A stretch of DNA of 64,000 bases, from positions 1,116,001 to 1,180,000 of the forward strand of contig NW_027096012.1 in assembly GCF_040115645.1 (NCBI RefSeq). Reading direction: 5' to 3'. Within the stretch, counting starts at the first letter, position 1, and each line of letters starts with the position of its first letter. Under the pieces are notes generated by a model, which saw nothing but the letters and a program-made list of their open reading frames with translations, was not told where the DNA came from and did not search any database. Made by a program: the position numbers and the translations under genes. The stretch is from Euwallacea fornicatus (Eukaryota > Arthropoda > Insecta > Coleoptera > Curculionidae). Of this stretch, positions 12,283 through 26,676 are shown piece after piece.

Positions 12283-13158
12283 TGTGTTTGAGCACATATA
12301 ATACTATTTTTCTTGGAAGTTCAACAAGATGCAATCATGATGTGTTGTGTCATTTTAAAGATCTCGTCGAGCTGATTAATTTGACACTTTGTTTAACAAA
12401 TTTGGTCCACATTTGCCGAAGTTACCGAGCTTCAAAGTTTGAAGAGCCTCAAAAGATGTGTGTTTGAGCACATATAGTACTATTTTTCTTGGAAGTTCAA
12501 CAAGATGCATCATGAGGTGTTGTGACATCTTCAAAATCTTGTCGAGCTACTTAATTTGACACTTTGTTTAACAAATTTGGTCCACATTTGCCGAAGTTAC
12601 CGAGCTTCAAAGTTTGAAGAGCCTCAAAAGATGTGTGTTTGAGCACATATAGTACTATTTTTCTTGGAAGTTCAACAAGATGCATCATGAGGTGTTGTGA
12701 CATCTTCAAAATCTTGTCGAGCTACTTAATTTGACACTTTGTTTAACAAATTTGGTCCACATTTGCCGAAGTTACCGAGCTTCAAAGTTTGAAGAGCCTC
12801 AAAAGATGTGTGTTTGAGCACATATAGTACTATTTTTCTTGGAAGTTCAACAAGATGCATCATGATGTGTTGTGACATCTTCAAAATCTTGTCGAGCTAC
12901 TTAATTTGACACTTTGTTTAACAAATTTGGTCCACATTTGCCGAAGTTACCGAGCTTCAAAGTTTGAAGAGCCTCAAAAGATGTGTGTTTGAGCACATAT
13001 AGTACTATTTTTCTTGGAAGTTCAACAAGATGCATCATGATGTGTTGTGACATCTTCAAAATCTTGTCGAGCTACTTAATTTGACACTTTGTTTAACAAA
13101 TTTGGCCCACATTTGCCGAAGTTACCGAGCTTCAAAGTTTGAAAAGTCACAAAATATG
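12283..13158 (+). repeat. Five-monomer leading cassette, copy at 12.3 kb
   Basis: Same order as at 7,194, offset 5,089 bp. The fifth monomer has ctttgtttaac instead of ctttctttaac but keeps ggcccac, so this copy either predates that change or lost it by conversion. Downstream, this copy has two more monomers than the 7.2 kb copy before the shared tgtattgtgac monomer. Confidence 0.83.
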
Positions 13159-16100
13159 TGTGTTTGAGCACATATAATACTATTTTTCTTGGAAGTTCAA
13201 CAAGATGCATCATGATGTGTTGTGACATCTTCAAAATCTTGTCGAGCTACTTAATTTGACACTTTGTTTAACAAATTTGGTCCACATTTGCCGAAGTTAC
13301 CGAGCTTCAAAGTTTGAAGAGCCTCAAAAGATGTGTGTTTGAGCACATATAGTACTATTTTTCTTGGAAGGTCAACAAGATGCATCATGATGTGTTGTGA
13401 CATCTTCAAAATCTTGTCGAGCTACTTAATTTGACACTTTGTTTAACAAATTTGGCCCACATTTGCCGAAGTTACCGAGCTTCAAAGTTTGAAAAGTCAC
13501 AAAATATGTGTGTTTGAGCACATATAATACTATTTTTCTTGGAAGTTCAACAAGATGCATCATGATGTGTTGTGACATCTTCAAAATCTTGTCGAGCTAC
13601 TTAATTTGACACTTTGTTTAACAAATTTGGTCCACATTTGCCGAAGTTACCGAGCTTCAAAGTTTGAAAAGTCACAAAATATGTGTGTTTGAGCACATAT
13701 AGTACTATTTTTCTTGGAAGTTCAACAAGATGCATCATGATGTGTTGTGACATCTTCAAAATCTTGTCGAGCTACTTAATTTGACACTTTGTTTAACAAA
13801 TTTGGCCCACATTTGCCGAAGTTACCGAGCTTCAAAGTTTGAAAAGTCACAAAATATGTGTGTTTGAGCACATATAATACTATTTTTCTTGGAAGTTCAA
13901 CAAGATGCATCATGATGTGTTGTGACATCTTCAAAATCTTGTCGAGCTACTTAATTTGACACTTTGTTTAACAAATTTGGTCCACATTTGCCGAAGTTAC
14001 CGAGCTTCAAAGTTTGAAAAGTCACAAAAGATGTGTGTTTGAGCACATAAAGTACAATTTTTCTTGGAAATTCAACAAGATGCATCATGATGTATTGTGA
14101 CATCTTCAAAATCTTGTCGAGCTACTTAATTTGACACTTTGTTTAACAAATTTGGTCCATATTTGCCGAAGTTACCGAGCTTCAAAGTTTGAAAAGTCAC
14201 AAAATATGTGTGTTTGAGCACATAAAGTACTATTTTTCTTGGAAGTTCAACAAGATGCAATCATGATGTGTTATGTCATTTTAAAGATGTCGTCGAGCTG
14301 ATTAATTTGACACATTGTTTAACAAATTTGGTCCACATTTGCCGAAGTTACCGAGCTTCAAAGTTTGAAAAGTCACAAAAGATGTGTGTTTGAGCACATA
14401 AAGTACAATTTTTCTTGGAAATTCAACAAGATGCATCATGATGTATTGTGACATCTTCAAAATCTTGTCGAGCTACTTAATTTGACACTTTGTTTAACAA
14501 ATTTGGTCCATATTTGCCGAAGTTACCGAGCTTCAAAGTTTGAAAAGTCACAAAATATGTGTGTTTGAGCACATAAAGTACTATTTTTCTTGGAAATTCA
14601 ACAAGATGCAATCATGATGTGTTGTGTCATTTTAAAGATCTCATCGAGCTGATTAATTTGACACATTGTTTAACAAATTTGGTCCACATTTGCCGAAGTT
14701 ACCGAGCTTCAAAGTTTGAAACGTCACAAAATATGTGTGTTTGAGCACATAAAGTACTATTATTCTTGGAATTTCAACAAGATGCAATCATGATGTGTTG
14801 TGTCATTTTAAAGATCTCGTCGAGCTGATTAATTTGACACTTTGTTTAACAAATTTGGTCCACATTTGCCGAAGTTACCGAGCTTCAAAGTTTGAAAAGT
14901 CACAAAAGATGTGTGTTTGAGCACATAAAGTACAATTTTTCTTGGAAGTTCAACAAGATGCAATCATGATGTGTTGTGACATCTTCAAAATCTTGTCGAG
15001 CTACTTAATTTGACACTTTGTTTAACAAATTTCGTCCACATTTGCCGAAGTTACCGAGCTTCAAAGTTTGAAAAGTCACAAAATATGTGTGTTTGAGCAC
15101 ATAAAGTACAAATTTTCTTGGAAGTTCAACAAGATGCAATCATGATGTGTTGTGTCATTTTAAAGATGTCGTCGAGCTGAGTAATTTGACACATTGTTTA
15201 ACAAATTTGGTCCACATTTGCCGAAGTTACCGAGCTTCAAAATTTGAAAAGTCACAAAATATGTGTGTTTGAGCACATAAAGTACTATTTTTCTTGGAAA
15301 TTCAACAAGATGCAATCGTGATGTGTTGTGACATCTTCAAAATCTTGTCGAGCTACTTAATTTGACACTTTGTTTAACAAATTTGGTCCACATTTGCCGA
15401 AGTTACCGAGCTTCAAAGTTTGAAAAGTCACAAAATATGTGTGTTTGAGCTCATAAAGTACTATTTTTCTTGGAAGTTCAACAAGATGCAATCATGATGT
15501 GTTGTGACATCTTCAAAATCTTGTCGAGCTACTTAATTTGACACTTTGTTTAACAAATTTGGTCCACATTTGCCGAAGTTACCGAGCTTCAAAGTTTGAA
15601 AAGTCACAAAATATGTGTGTTTGAGCACATAAAGTACTATTTTTCTTGGAAGTTCAACAAGATGCAATCATGATGTGTTGTGTCATTTTAAAGATGTCGT
15701 CGAGCTGATTAATTTGACACATTGTTTAACAAATTTGGTCCACATTTGCCGAAGTTACCGAGCTTCAAAGTTTGAAAAGTCACAAAATATGTGTGTTTGA
15801 GCACATAAAGTACTATTATTCTTGGAAATTCAACAAGATGCAATCATGATGTGTTGTGTCATTTTAAAGATCTCGTCGAGCTGATTAATTTAACACTTTG
15901 TTTAACAAATTTGGTCCACATTTGCCGAAGTTACCGAGCTTCAAAGTTTGAAAAGTCACAAAAGATGTGTGTTTGAGCACATAAAGTACAATTTTTCTTG
16001 GAAGTTCAACAAGATGCAATCATGATGTGTTGTGACATCTTCAAAATCTTGTCGAGCTACTTAATTTGACACTTTGTTTAACAAATTTGGTCCACATTTG

Positions 16101-17394
16101 CCGAAGTTACCGAGCTTCAAAGTTTGAAAAGTCACAAAAGATGTGTGTTTGAGCACATAAAGTACAATTTTTCTTGGAAGTTCAACAAGATGCAATCATG
16201 ATGTGTTGTGACATCTTCAAAATCTTGTCGAGCTACTTAATTTGACACTTTGTTTAACAAATTTGGTCCACATTTGCCGAAGTTACCGAGCTTCAAAGTT
16301 TGAAAAGTCACAAAATATGTGTGTTTGAGCACATAAAGTACTATTTTTCTTGGAAGTTCAACAAGATGCAATCATGATGTGTTGTGTCATTTTAAAGATG
16401 TCGTCGAGCTGATTAATTTGACACATTGTTTAACAAATTTGGTCCACATTTGCCGAAGTTACCGAGCTTCAAAATTTGAAAAGTCACAAAATATGTGTGT
16501 TTGAGCACATAAAGTACAATTTTTCTTGGAAATTCAACAAGATGCAATCATGATGTGTTGTGACATCTTCAAAATCTTGTCGAGCTACTTAATTTGACAC
16601 TTTGTTTAACAAATTTGGCCCACATTTGCCGAAGTTACCGAGCTTCAAAGTTTGAAAAGTCACAAAATATGTGTGTTTGAGCACATATAATACTATTTTT
16701 CTTGGAAGTTCAACAAGATGCATCATGATGTGTTGTGACATCTTCAAAATCTTGTCGAGCTACTTAATTTGACACTTTGTTTAACAAATTTGGTCCACAT
16801 TTGCCGAAGTTACCGAGCTTCAAAGTTTGAAGAGCCTCAAAAGATGTGTGTTTGAGCACATATAGTACTATTTTTCTTGGAAGGTCAACAAGATGCATCA
16901 TGATGTGTTGTGACATCTTCAAAATCTTGTCGAGCTACTTAATTTGACACTTTGTTTAACAAATTTGGCCCACATTTGCCGAAGTTACCGAGCTTCAAAG
17001 TTTGAAAAGTCACAAAATATGTGTGTTTGAGCACATATAATACTATTTTTCTTGGAAGTTCAACAAGATGCATCATGATGTGTTGTGACATCTTCAAAAT
17101 CTTGTCGAGCTACTTAATTTGACACTTTGTTTAACAAATTTGGTCCACATTTGCCGAAGTTACCGAGCTTCAAAGTTTGAAAAGTCACAAAATATGTGTG
17201 TTTGAGCACATATAGTACTATTTTTCTTGGAAGTTCAACAAGATGCAATCATGATGTGTTGTGACATCTTCAAAATCTTGTCGAGCTACTTAATTTGACA
17301 CTTTGTTTAACAAATTTGGCCCACATTTGCCGAAGTTACCGAGCTTCAAAGTTTGAAAAGTCACAAAATATGTGTGTTTGAGCACATATAATAC

Positions 17395-18775
17395 TATTTT
17401 TCTTGGAAGTTCAACAAGATGCAATCATGATGTGTTGTGTCATTTTAAAGATGTCGTCGAGCTGAGTAATTTGACACATTGTTTAACAAATTTGGTCCAC
17501 ATTTGACGAAGTTACCGAGCTTCAAAGTTTGAAAAGTCACAAAATATGTGTGTTTGAGCTCATAAAGTACTATTTTTCTTGGAAGGTCAACAAGATGCAT
17601 CATGATGTGTTGTGACATCTTCAAAATCTTGTCGAGCTACTTAATTTGACACTTTGTTTAACAAATTTGGTCCACATTTGCCGAAGTTACCGAGCTTCAA
17701 AGTTTGAAAAGTCACAAAATATGTGTGTTTGAGCACATAAAGTACAATTTTTCTTGGAAGTTCAACAAGATGCAATCATGATGTGTTGTGTCATTTTAAA
17801 GATGTCGTCGAGCTGAGTAATTTGACACATTGTTTAACAAATTTGGTCCACATTTGCCGAAGTTACCGAGCTTCAAAATTTGAAAAGTCACAAAATATGT
17901 GTGTTTGAGCACATAAAGTACTATTTTTCTTGGAAATTCAACAAGATGCAATCGTGATGTGTTGTGACATCTTCAAAATCTTGTCGAGCTACTTAATTTG
18001 ACACATTGTTTAACAAATTTGGTCCACATTTGCCGAAGTTACCGAGCTTCAAAGTTTGACAAGTCACAAAATATGTGTGTTTGAGCACATATAGTACTAT
18101 TTTTCTTGGAAATTCAACAAGATGCAATCGTGATGTGTTGTGACATCTTCAAAATCTTGTCGAGCTACTTAATTTGACACTTTGTTTAACAAATTTGGCC
18201 CACATTTGCCGAAGTTACCGAGCTTCAAAGTTTGAAAAGTCACAAAAGATGTGTGTTTGAGCACATAAAGTACATTTTTTCTTGGAAGTTCAACAAGATG
18301 CAATCATGATGTGTTGTGACATCTTCAAAATCTTGTCGAGCTACTTAATTTGACACTTTGTTTAACAAATTTGGTCCACATTTGCCGAAGTTACCGAGCT
18401 TCAAAGTTTGAAAAATCACAAAATATGTGTGTTTGAGCACATAAAGTACAATTTTTCTTGGAAGTTCAACAAGATGCAATCATGATGTGTTGTGACATCT
18501 TCAAAATCTTGTCGAGCTACTTAATTTGACACTTTGTTTAACAAATTTGGCCCACATTTGCCGAAGTTACCGAGCTTCAAAGTTTGAAAAGTCACAAAAT
18601 ATGTGTGTTTGAGCACATATAATACTATTTTTCTTGGAAGTTCAACAAGATGCAATCATGATGTGTTGTGTCATTTTAAAGATCTCGTCGAGCTGATTAA
18701 TTTGACACTTTGTTTAACAAATTTGGTCCACATTTGCCGAAGTTACCGAGCTTCAAAGTTTGAAGAGCCTCAAAA
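17395..18775 (+). repeat. Duplicate B, copy 2
   Basis: Partner of 5,985-7,365. The left edge falls inside a monomer, where a catataatac head faces cataaagtacaa in the other copy. The right edge is near 18,776, where the tail reads caaaatatg rather than caaaagatg. After it an additional class L monomer with acaaattttc is inserted before the catgaggtg pair. Confidence 0.82.
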
Positions 18776-19655
18776 TATGTGTGTTTGAGCACATAAAGTA
18801 CAAATTTTCTTGGAAGTTCAACAAGATGCAATCATGATGTGTTGTGTCATTTTAAAGATGTCGTCGAGCTGAGTAATTTGACACATTGTTTAACAAATTT
18901 GGTCCACATTTGCCGAAGTTACCGAGCTTCAAAGTTTGAAGAGCCTCAAAAGATGTGTGTTTGAGCACATATAGTACTATTTTTCTTGGAAGTTCAACAA
19001 GATGCATCATGAGGTGTTGTGACATCTTCAAAATCTTGTCGAGCTACTTAATTTGACACTTTGTTTAACAAATTTGGTCCACATTTGCCGAAGTTACCGA
19101 GCTTCAAAGTTTGAAGAGCCTCAAAAGATGTGTGTTTGAGCACATATAGTACTATTTTTCTTGGAAGTTCAACAAGATGCATCATGAGGTGTTGTGACAT
19201 CTTCAAAATCTTGTCGAGCTACTTAATTTGACACTTTGTTTAACAAATTTGGTCCACATTTGCCGAAGTTACCGAGCTTCAAAGTTTGAAGAGCCTCAAA
19301 AGATGTGTGTTTGAGCACATATAGTACTATTTTTCTTGGAAGTTCAACAAGATGCATCATGATGTGTTGTGACATCTTCAAAATCATGTCGAGCTACTTA
19401 ATTTGACACTTTGTTTAACAAATTTGGTCCACATTTGCCGAAGTTACCGAGCTTCAAAGTTTGAAGAGCCTCAAAAGATGTGTGTTTGAGCACATATAGT
19501 ACTATTTTTCTTGGAAGTTCAACAAGATGCATCATGATGTGTTGTGACATCTTCAAAATCTTGTCGAGCTACTTAATTTGACACTTTCTTTAACAAATTT
19601 GGCCCACATTTGCCGAAGTTACCGAGCTTCAAAGTTTGAAAAGTCACAAAATATG
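18604..19655 (+). repeat. Leading cassette with one extra monomer, 18.6 kb
   Basis: The class L leader at 18,604 is followed by an extra class L monomer (18,780, head acaaattttc, gagtaa), then the two catgaggtg monomers (18,956 and 19,131), plain S (19,306) and the ctttctttaac monomer (19,481). The S copy carries a private aaatcatgtcg (a at 19,386). Confidence 0.83.
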
Positions 19656-22288
19656 TGTGTTTGAGCACATATAATACTATTTTTCTTGGAAGTTCAACAA
19701 GATGCATCATGATGTGTTGTGACATCTTCAAAATCTTGTCGAGCTACTTAATTTGACACTTTGTTTAACAAATTTGGCCCACATTTGCCGAAGTTACCGA
19801 GCTTCAAAGTTTGAAAAGTCACAAAATATGTGTGTTTGAGCACATATAATACTATTTTTCTTGGAAGTTCAACAAGATGCATCATGATGTGTTGTGACAT
19901 CTTCAAAATCTTGTCGAGCTACTTAATTTGACACTTTGTTTAACAAATTTGGTCCACATTTGCCGAAGTTACCGAGCTTCAAAGTTTGAAGAGCCTCAAA
20001 AGATGTGTGTTTGAGCACATATAGTACTATTTTTCTTGGAAGGTCAACAAGATGCATCATGATGTGTTGTGACATCTTCAAAATCTTGTCGAGCTACTTA
20101 ATTTGACACTTTGTTTAACAAATTTGGCCCACATTTGCCGAAGTTACCGAGCTTCAAAGTTTGAAAAGTCACAAAATATGTGTGTTTGAGCACATATAAT
20201 ACTATTTTTCTTGGAAGTTCAACAAGATGCATCATGATGTGTTGTGACATCTTCAAAATCTTGTCGAGCTACTTAATTTGACACTTTGTTTAACAAATTT
20301 GGTCCACATTTGCCGAAGTTACCGAGCTTCAAAGTTTGAAAAGTCACAAAATATGTGTGTTTGAGCACATATAGTACTATTTTTCTTGGAAGTTCAACAA
20401 GATGCATCATGATGTGTTGTGACATCTTCAAAATCTTGTCGAGCTACTTAATTTGACACTTTGTTTAACAAATTTGGCCCACATTTGCCGAAGTTACCGA
20501 GCTTCAAAGTTTGAAAAGTCACAAAATATGTGTGTTTGAGCACATATAATACTATTTTTCTTGGAAGTTCAACAAGATGCATCATGATGTGTTGTGACAT
20601 CTTCAAAATCTTGTCGAGCTACTTAATTTGACACTTTGTTTAACAAATTTGGTCCACATTTGCCGAAGTTACCGAGCTTCAAAGTTTGAAAAGTCACAAA
20701 AGATGTGTGTTTGAGCACATAAAGTACAATTTTTCTTGGAAATTCAACAAGATGCATCATGATGTATTGTGACATCTTCAAAATCTTGTCGAGCTACTTA
20801 ATTTGACACTTTGTTTAACAAATTTGGTCCATATTTGCCGAAGTTACCGAGCTTCAAAGTTTGAAAAGTCACAAAATATGTGTGTTTGAGCACATAAAGT
20901 ACTATTTTTCTTGGAAGTTCAACAAGATGCAATCATGATGTGTTGTGTCATTTTAAAGATGTCGTCGAGCTGATTAATTTGACACATTGTTTAACAAATT
21001 TGTTCCACATTTGCCGAAGTTACCGAGCTTCAAAGTTTGAAAAGTCACAAAATATGTGTGTTTGAGCTCATAAAGTACTATTTTTCTTGGAAGTTCAACA
21101 AGATGCAATCATGATGTGTTGTGTCATTTTAAAGATCTCATCGAGCTGATTAATTTGACACATTGTTTAACAAATTTGGTCCACATTTGCCGAAGTTACC
21201 GAGCTTCAAAGTTTGAAACGTCACAAAATATGTGTGTTTGAGCACATAAAGTACAATTTTTCTTGGAAGTTCAACAAGATGCAATCATGATGTGTTGTGT
21301 CATTTTAAAGATGTCGTCGAGCTGAGTAATTTGACACATTGTTTAACAAATTTGGTCCATATTTGCCGAAGTTACCGAGCTTCAAAGTTTGAAAAGTCAC
21401 AAAAGATGTGTGTTTGAGCACATAAAGTACAATTTTTCTTGGAAGTTCAACAAGATGCAATCATGATGTGTTGTGTCATTTTAAAGATCTCATCGAGCTG
21501 ATTAATTTGACACATTGTTTAACAAATTTGGTCCATATTTGCCGAAGTTACCGAGCTTCAAAGTTTGAAAAGTCACAAAAGATGTGTGTTTGAGCACATA
21601 AAGTACAATTTTTCTTGGAAGTTCAACAAGATGCAATCATGATGTGTTGTGTCATTTTAAAGATCTCATCGAGCTGATTAATTTGACACATTGTTTAACA
21701 AATTTGGTCCGCATTTGCCGAAGTTACCGAGCTTCAAAGTTTGAAAAGTCACAAAAGATGTGTGTTTGAGCACATAAAGTACAATTTTTCTTGGAAATTC
21801 AACAAGATGCAATCATGATGTGTTGTGACATCTTCAAAATCTTGTCGAGCTACTTAATTTGACACTTTGTTTAACAAATTTGGCCCACATTTGCCGAAGT
21901 TACCGAGCTTCAAAGTTTGAAAAGTCACAAAAGATGTGTGTTTGAGCACATAAAGTACAATTTTTCTTGGAAGTTCAACAAGATGCAATCATGATGTGTT
22001 GTGACATCTTCAAAATCTTGTCGAGCTACTTAATTTGACACTTTGTTTAACAAATTTGGTCCACATTTGCCGAAGTTACCGAGCTTCAAAGTTTGAAAAA
22101 TCACAAAATATGTGTGTTTGAGCACATAAAGTACAATTTTTCTTGGAAGTTCAACAAGATGCAATCATGATGTGTTGTGACATCTTCAAAATCTTGTCGA
22201 GCTACTTAATTTGACACTTTGTTTAACAAATTTGGCCCACATTTGCCGAAGTTACCGAGCTTCAAAGTTTGAAAAGTCACAAAATATG

Positions 22289-23164
22289 TGTGTTTGAGCA
22301 CATATAATACTATTTTTCTTGGAAGTTCAACAAGATGCAATCATGATGTGTTGTGTCATTTTAAAGATCTCGTCGAGCTGATTAATTTGACACTTTGTTT
22401 AACAAATTTGGTCCACATTTGCCGAAGTTACCGAGCTTCAAAGTTTGAAGAGCCTCAAAAGATGTGTGTTTGAGCACATATAGTACTATTTTTCTTGGAA
22501 GTTCAACAAGATGCATCATGAGGTGTTGTGACATCTTCAAAATCTTGTCGAGCTACTTAATTTGACACTTTGTTTAACAAATTTGGTCCACATTTGCCGA
22601 AGTTACCGAGCTTCAAAGTTTGAAGAGCCTCAAAAGATGTGTGTTTGAGCACATATAGTACTATTTTTCTTGGAAGTTCAACAAGATGCATCATGAGGTG
22701 TTGTGACATCTTCAAAATCTTGTCGAGCTACTTAATTTGACACTTTGTTTAACAAATTTGGTCCACATTTGCCGAAGTTACCGAGCTTCAAAGTTTGAAG
22801 AGCCTCAAAAGATGTGTGTTTGAGCACATATAGTACTATTTTTCTTGGAAGTTCAACAAGATGCATCATGATGTGTTGTGACATCTTCAAAATCTTGTCG
22901 AGCTACTTAATTTGACACTTTGTTTAACAAATTTGGTCCACATTTGCCGAAGTTACCGAGCTTCAAAGTTTGAAGAGCCTCAAAAGATGTGTGTTTGAGC
23001 ACATATAGTACTATTTTTCTTGGAAGTTCAACAAGATGCATCATGATGTGTTGTGACATCTTCAAAATCTTGTCGAGCTACTTAATTTGACACTTTCTTT
23101 AACAAATTTGGCCCACATTTGCCGAAGTTACCGAGCTTCAAAGTTTGAAAAGTCACAAAATATG
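22289..23164 (+). repeat. Five-monomer leading cassette, copy at 22.3 kb
   Basis: Full order present: leader, two catgaggtg monomers (22,465 and 22,640), plain S (22,815) and the ctttctttaac monomer (22,990). Relative to 18.6 kb the offset changes from 3,685 to 3,509 bp because of the extra monomer there. Confidence 0.84.
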
Positions 23165-24039
23165 TGTGTTTGAGCACATATAATACTATTTTTCTTGGAA
23201 GTTCAACAAGATGCATCATGATGTGTTGTGACATCTTCAAAATCTTGTCGAGCTACTTAATTTGACACTTTGTTTAACAAATTTGGTCCACATTTGCCGA
23301 AGTTACCGAGCTTCAAAGTTTGAAGAGCCTCAAAAGATGTGTGTTTGAGCACATATAGTACTATTTTTCTTGGAAGGTCAACAAGATGCATCATGATGTG
23401 TTGTGACATCTTCAAAATCTTGTCGAGCTACTTAATTTGACACTTTGTTTAACAAATTTGGCCCACATTTGCCGAAGTTACCGAGCTTCAAAGTTTGAAA
23501 AGTCACAAAATATGTGTGTTTGAGCACATATAATACTATTTTTCTTGGAAGTTCAACAAGATGCATCATGATGTGTTGTGACATCTTCAAAATCTTGTCG
23601 AGCTACTTAATTTGACACTTTGTTTAACAAATTTGGTCCACATTTGCCGAAGTTACCGAGCTTCAAAGTTTGAAAAGTCACAAAATATGTGTGTTTGAGC
23701 ACATATAGTACTATTTTTCTTGGAAGTTCAACAAGATGCATCATGATGTGTTGTGACATCTTCAAAATCTTGTCGAGCTACTTAATTTGACACTTTGTTT
23801 AACAAATTTGGCCCACATTTGCCGAAGTTACCGAGCTTCAAAGTTTGAAAAGTCACAAAATATGTGTGTTTGAGCACATATAATACTATTTTTCTTGGAA
23901 GTTCAACAAGATGCATCATGATGTGTTGTGACATCTTCAAAATCTTGTCGAGCTACTTAATTTGACACTTTGTTTAACAAATTTGGTCCACATTTGCCGA
24001 AGTTACCGAGCTTCAAAGTTTGAAAAGTCACAAAAGATG

Positions 24040-25323
24040 TGTGTTTGAGCACATAAAGTACAATTTTTCTTGGAAATTCAACAAGATGCATCATGATGTA
24101 TTGTGACATCTTCAAAATCTTGTCGAGCTACTTAATTTGACACTTTGTTTAACAAATTTGGTCCATATTTGCCGAAGTTACCGAGCTTCAAAGTTTGAAA
24201 AGTCACAAAATATGTGTGTTTGAGCACATAAAGTACTATTTTTCTTGGAAGTTCAACAAGATGCAATCATGATGTGTTATGTCATTTTAAAGATGTCGTC
24301 GAGCTGATTAATTTGACACATTGTTTAACAAATTTGGTCCACATTTGCCGAAGTTACCGAGCTTCAAAGTTTGAAAAGTCACAAAATATGTGTGTTTGAG
24401 CTCATAAAGTACTATTTTTCTTGGAAGTTCAACAAGATGCAATCATGATGTGTTGTGTCATTTTAAAGATCTCATCGAGCTGATTAATTTGACACATTGT
24501 TTAACAAATTTGGTCCACATTTGCCGAAGTTACCGAGCTTCAAAGTTTGAAACGTCACAAAATATGTGTGTTTGAGCACATAAAGTACAATTTTTCTTGG
24601 AAGTTCAACAAGATGCAATCATGATGTGTTGTGTCATTTTAAAGATGTCGTCGAGCTGAGTAATTTGACACATTGTTTAACAAATTTGGTCCACATTTGA
24701 CGAAGTTACCGAGCTTCAAAGTTTGAAAAGTCACAAAATATGTGTGTTTGAGCTCATAAAGTACTATTTTTCTTGGAAGTTCAACAAGATGCATCATGAT
24801 GTGTTGTGACATCTTCAAAATCTTGTCGAGCTACTTAATTTGACACTTTGTTTAACAAATTTGGTCCATATTTGCCGAAGTTACCGAGCTTCAAAGTTTG
24901 AAAAGTCATAAAATATGTGTGTTTGAGCACATAAAGTACTATTTTTCGTGGAAGTTCAACAAGATGCAATCATGATGTGTTGTGTCATTTTAAAGATGTC
25001 GTCGAGCTGAGTAATTTGACACATTGTTTAACAAATTTGGTCCACATTTGCCGAAGTTACCGAGCTTCAAAATTTGAAAAGTCACAAAATATGTGTGTTT
25101 GAGCACATAAAGTACTATTTTTCTTGGAAATTCAACAAGATGCAATCGTGATGTGTTGTGACATCTTCAAAATCTTGTCGAGCTACTTAATTTGACACTT
25201 TGTTTAACAAATTTGGTCCACATTTGCCGAAGTTACCGAGCTTCAAAGTTTGAAAAGTCACAAAATATGTGTGTTTGAGCACATAAAGTACTATTTTTCT
25301 TGGAAATTCAACAAGATGCAATC
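24040..25323 (+). repeat. 15-monomer-period repeat, copy 1 (2,637-bp spacing)
   Basis: This matches 26,677-27,960 at +2,637 bp. Shared order: tgtattgtgac with tccatattt, gttatgtcat, gaaacgtcac, tttgacgaag, a second tccatattt, ttttcgtggaag and caatcgtgatg. A private t at 24,909 gives agtcataaaat. The copies diverge where caatcgtg here faces caatcatg. Confidence 0.83.
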
Positions 25324-26676
25324 GTGATGTGTTGTGACATCTTCAAAATCTTGTCGAGCTACTTAATTTGACACTTTGTTTAACAAATTTGGTCCACATT
25401 TGCCGAAGTTACCGAGCTTCAAAGTTTGAAAAGTCACAAAAGATGTGTGTTTGAGCACATAAAGTACAATTTTTCTTGGAAATTCAACAAGATGCAATCG
25501 TGATGTGTTGTGACATCTTCAAAATCTTGTCGAGCTACTTAATTTGACACTTTGTTTAACAAATTTGGTCCACATTTGCCGAAGTTACCGAGCTTCAAAG
25601 TTTGAAAAGTCACAAAATATGTGTGTTTGAGCACATAAAGTACTATTTTTCTTGGAAATTCAACAAGATGCAATCATGATGTGTTGTGTCATTTTAAAGA
25701 TCTCGTCGAGCTGATTAATTTGACACTTTGTTTAACAAATTTGGTCCACATTTGCCGAAGTTACCGAGCTTCAAAGTTTGAAAAGTCACAAAAGATGTGT
25801 GTTTGAGCACATAAAGTACAATTTTTCTTGGAAGTTCAACAAGATGCAATCATGATGTGTTGTGACATCTTCAAAATCTTGTCGAGCTACTTAATTTGAC
25901 ACTTTGTTTAACAAATTTCGTCCACATTTGCCGAAGTTACCGAGCTTCAAAGTTTGAAAAGTCACAAAATATGTGTGTTTGAGCACATAAAGTACAAATT
26001 TTCTTGGAAGTTCAACAAGATGCAATCATGATGTGTTGTGTCATTTTAAAGATGTCGTCGAGCTGAGTAATTTGACACATTGTTTAACAAATTTGGTCCA
26101 CATTTGCCGAAGTTACCGAGCTTCAAAATTTGAAAAGTCACAAAATATGTGTGTTTGAGCACATAAAGTACTATTTTTCTTGGAAATTCAACAAGATGCA
26201 ATCGTGATGTGTTGTGACATCTTCAAAATCTTGTCGAGCTACTTAATTTGACACTTTGTTTAACAAATTTGGTCCACATTTGCCGAAGTTACCGAGCTTC
26301 AAAGTTTGAAAAGTCACAAAATATGTGTGTTTGAGCTCATAAAGTACTATTTTTCTTGGAAGTTCAACAAGATGCAATCATGATGTGTTGTGACATCTTC
26401 AAAATCTTGTCGAGCTACTTAATTTGACACTTTGTTTAACAAATTTGGTCCACATTTGCCGAAGTTACCGAGCTTCAAAGTTTGAAAAGTCACAAAATAT
26501 GTGTGTTTGAGCACATAAAGTACTATTTTTCTTGGAAGTTCAACAAGATGCATCATGATGTGTTGTGACATCTTCAAAATCTTGTCGAGCTACTTAATTT
26601 GACACTTTGTTTAACAAATTTGGTCCACATTTGCCGAAGTTACCGAGCTTCAAAGTTTGAAAAGTCACAAAAGATG

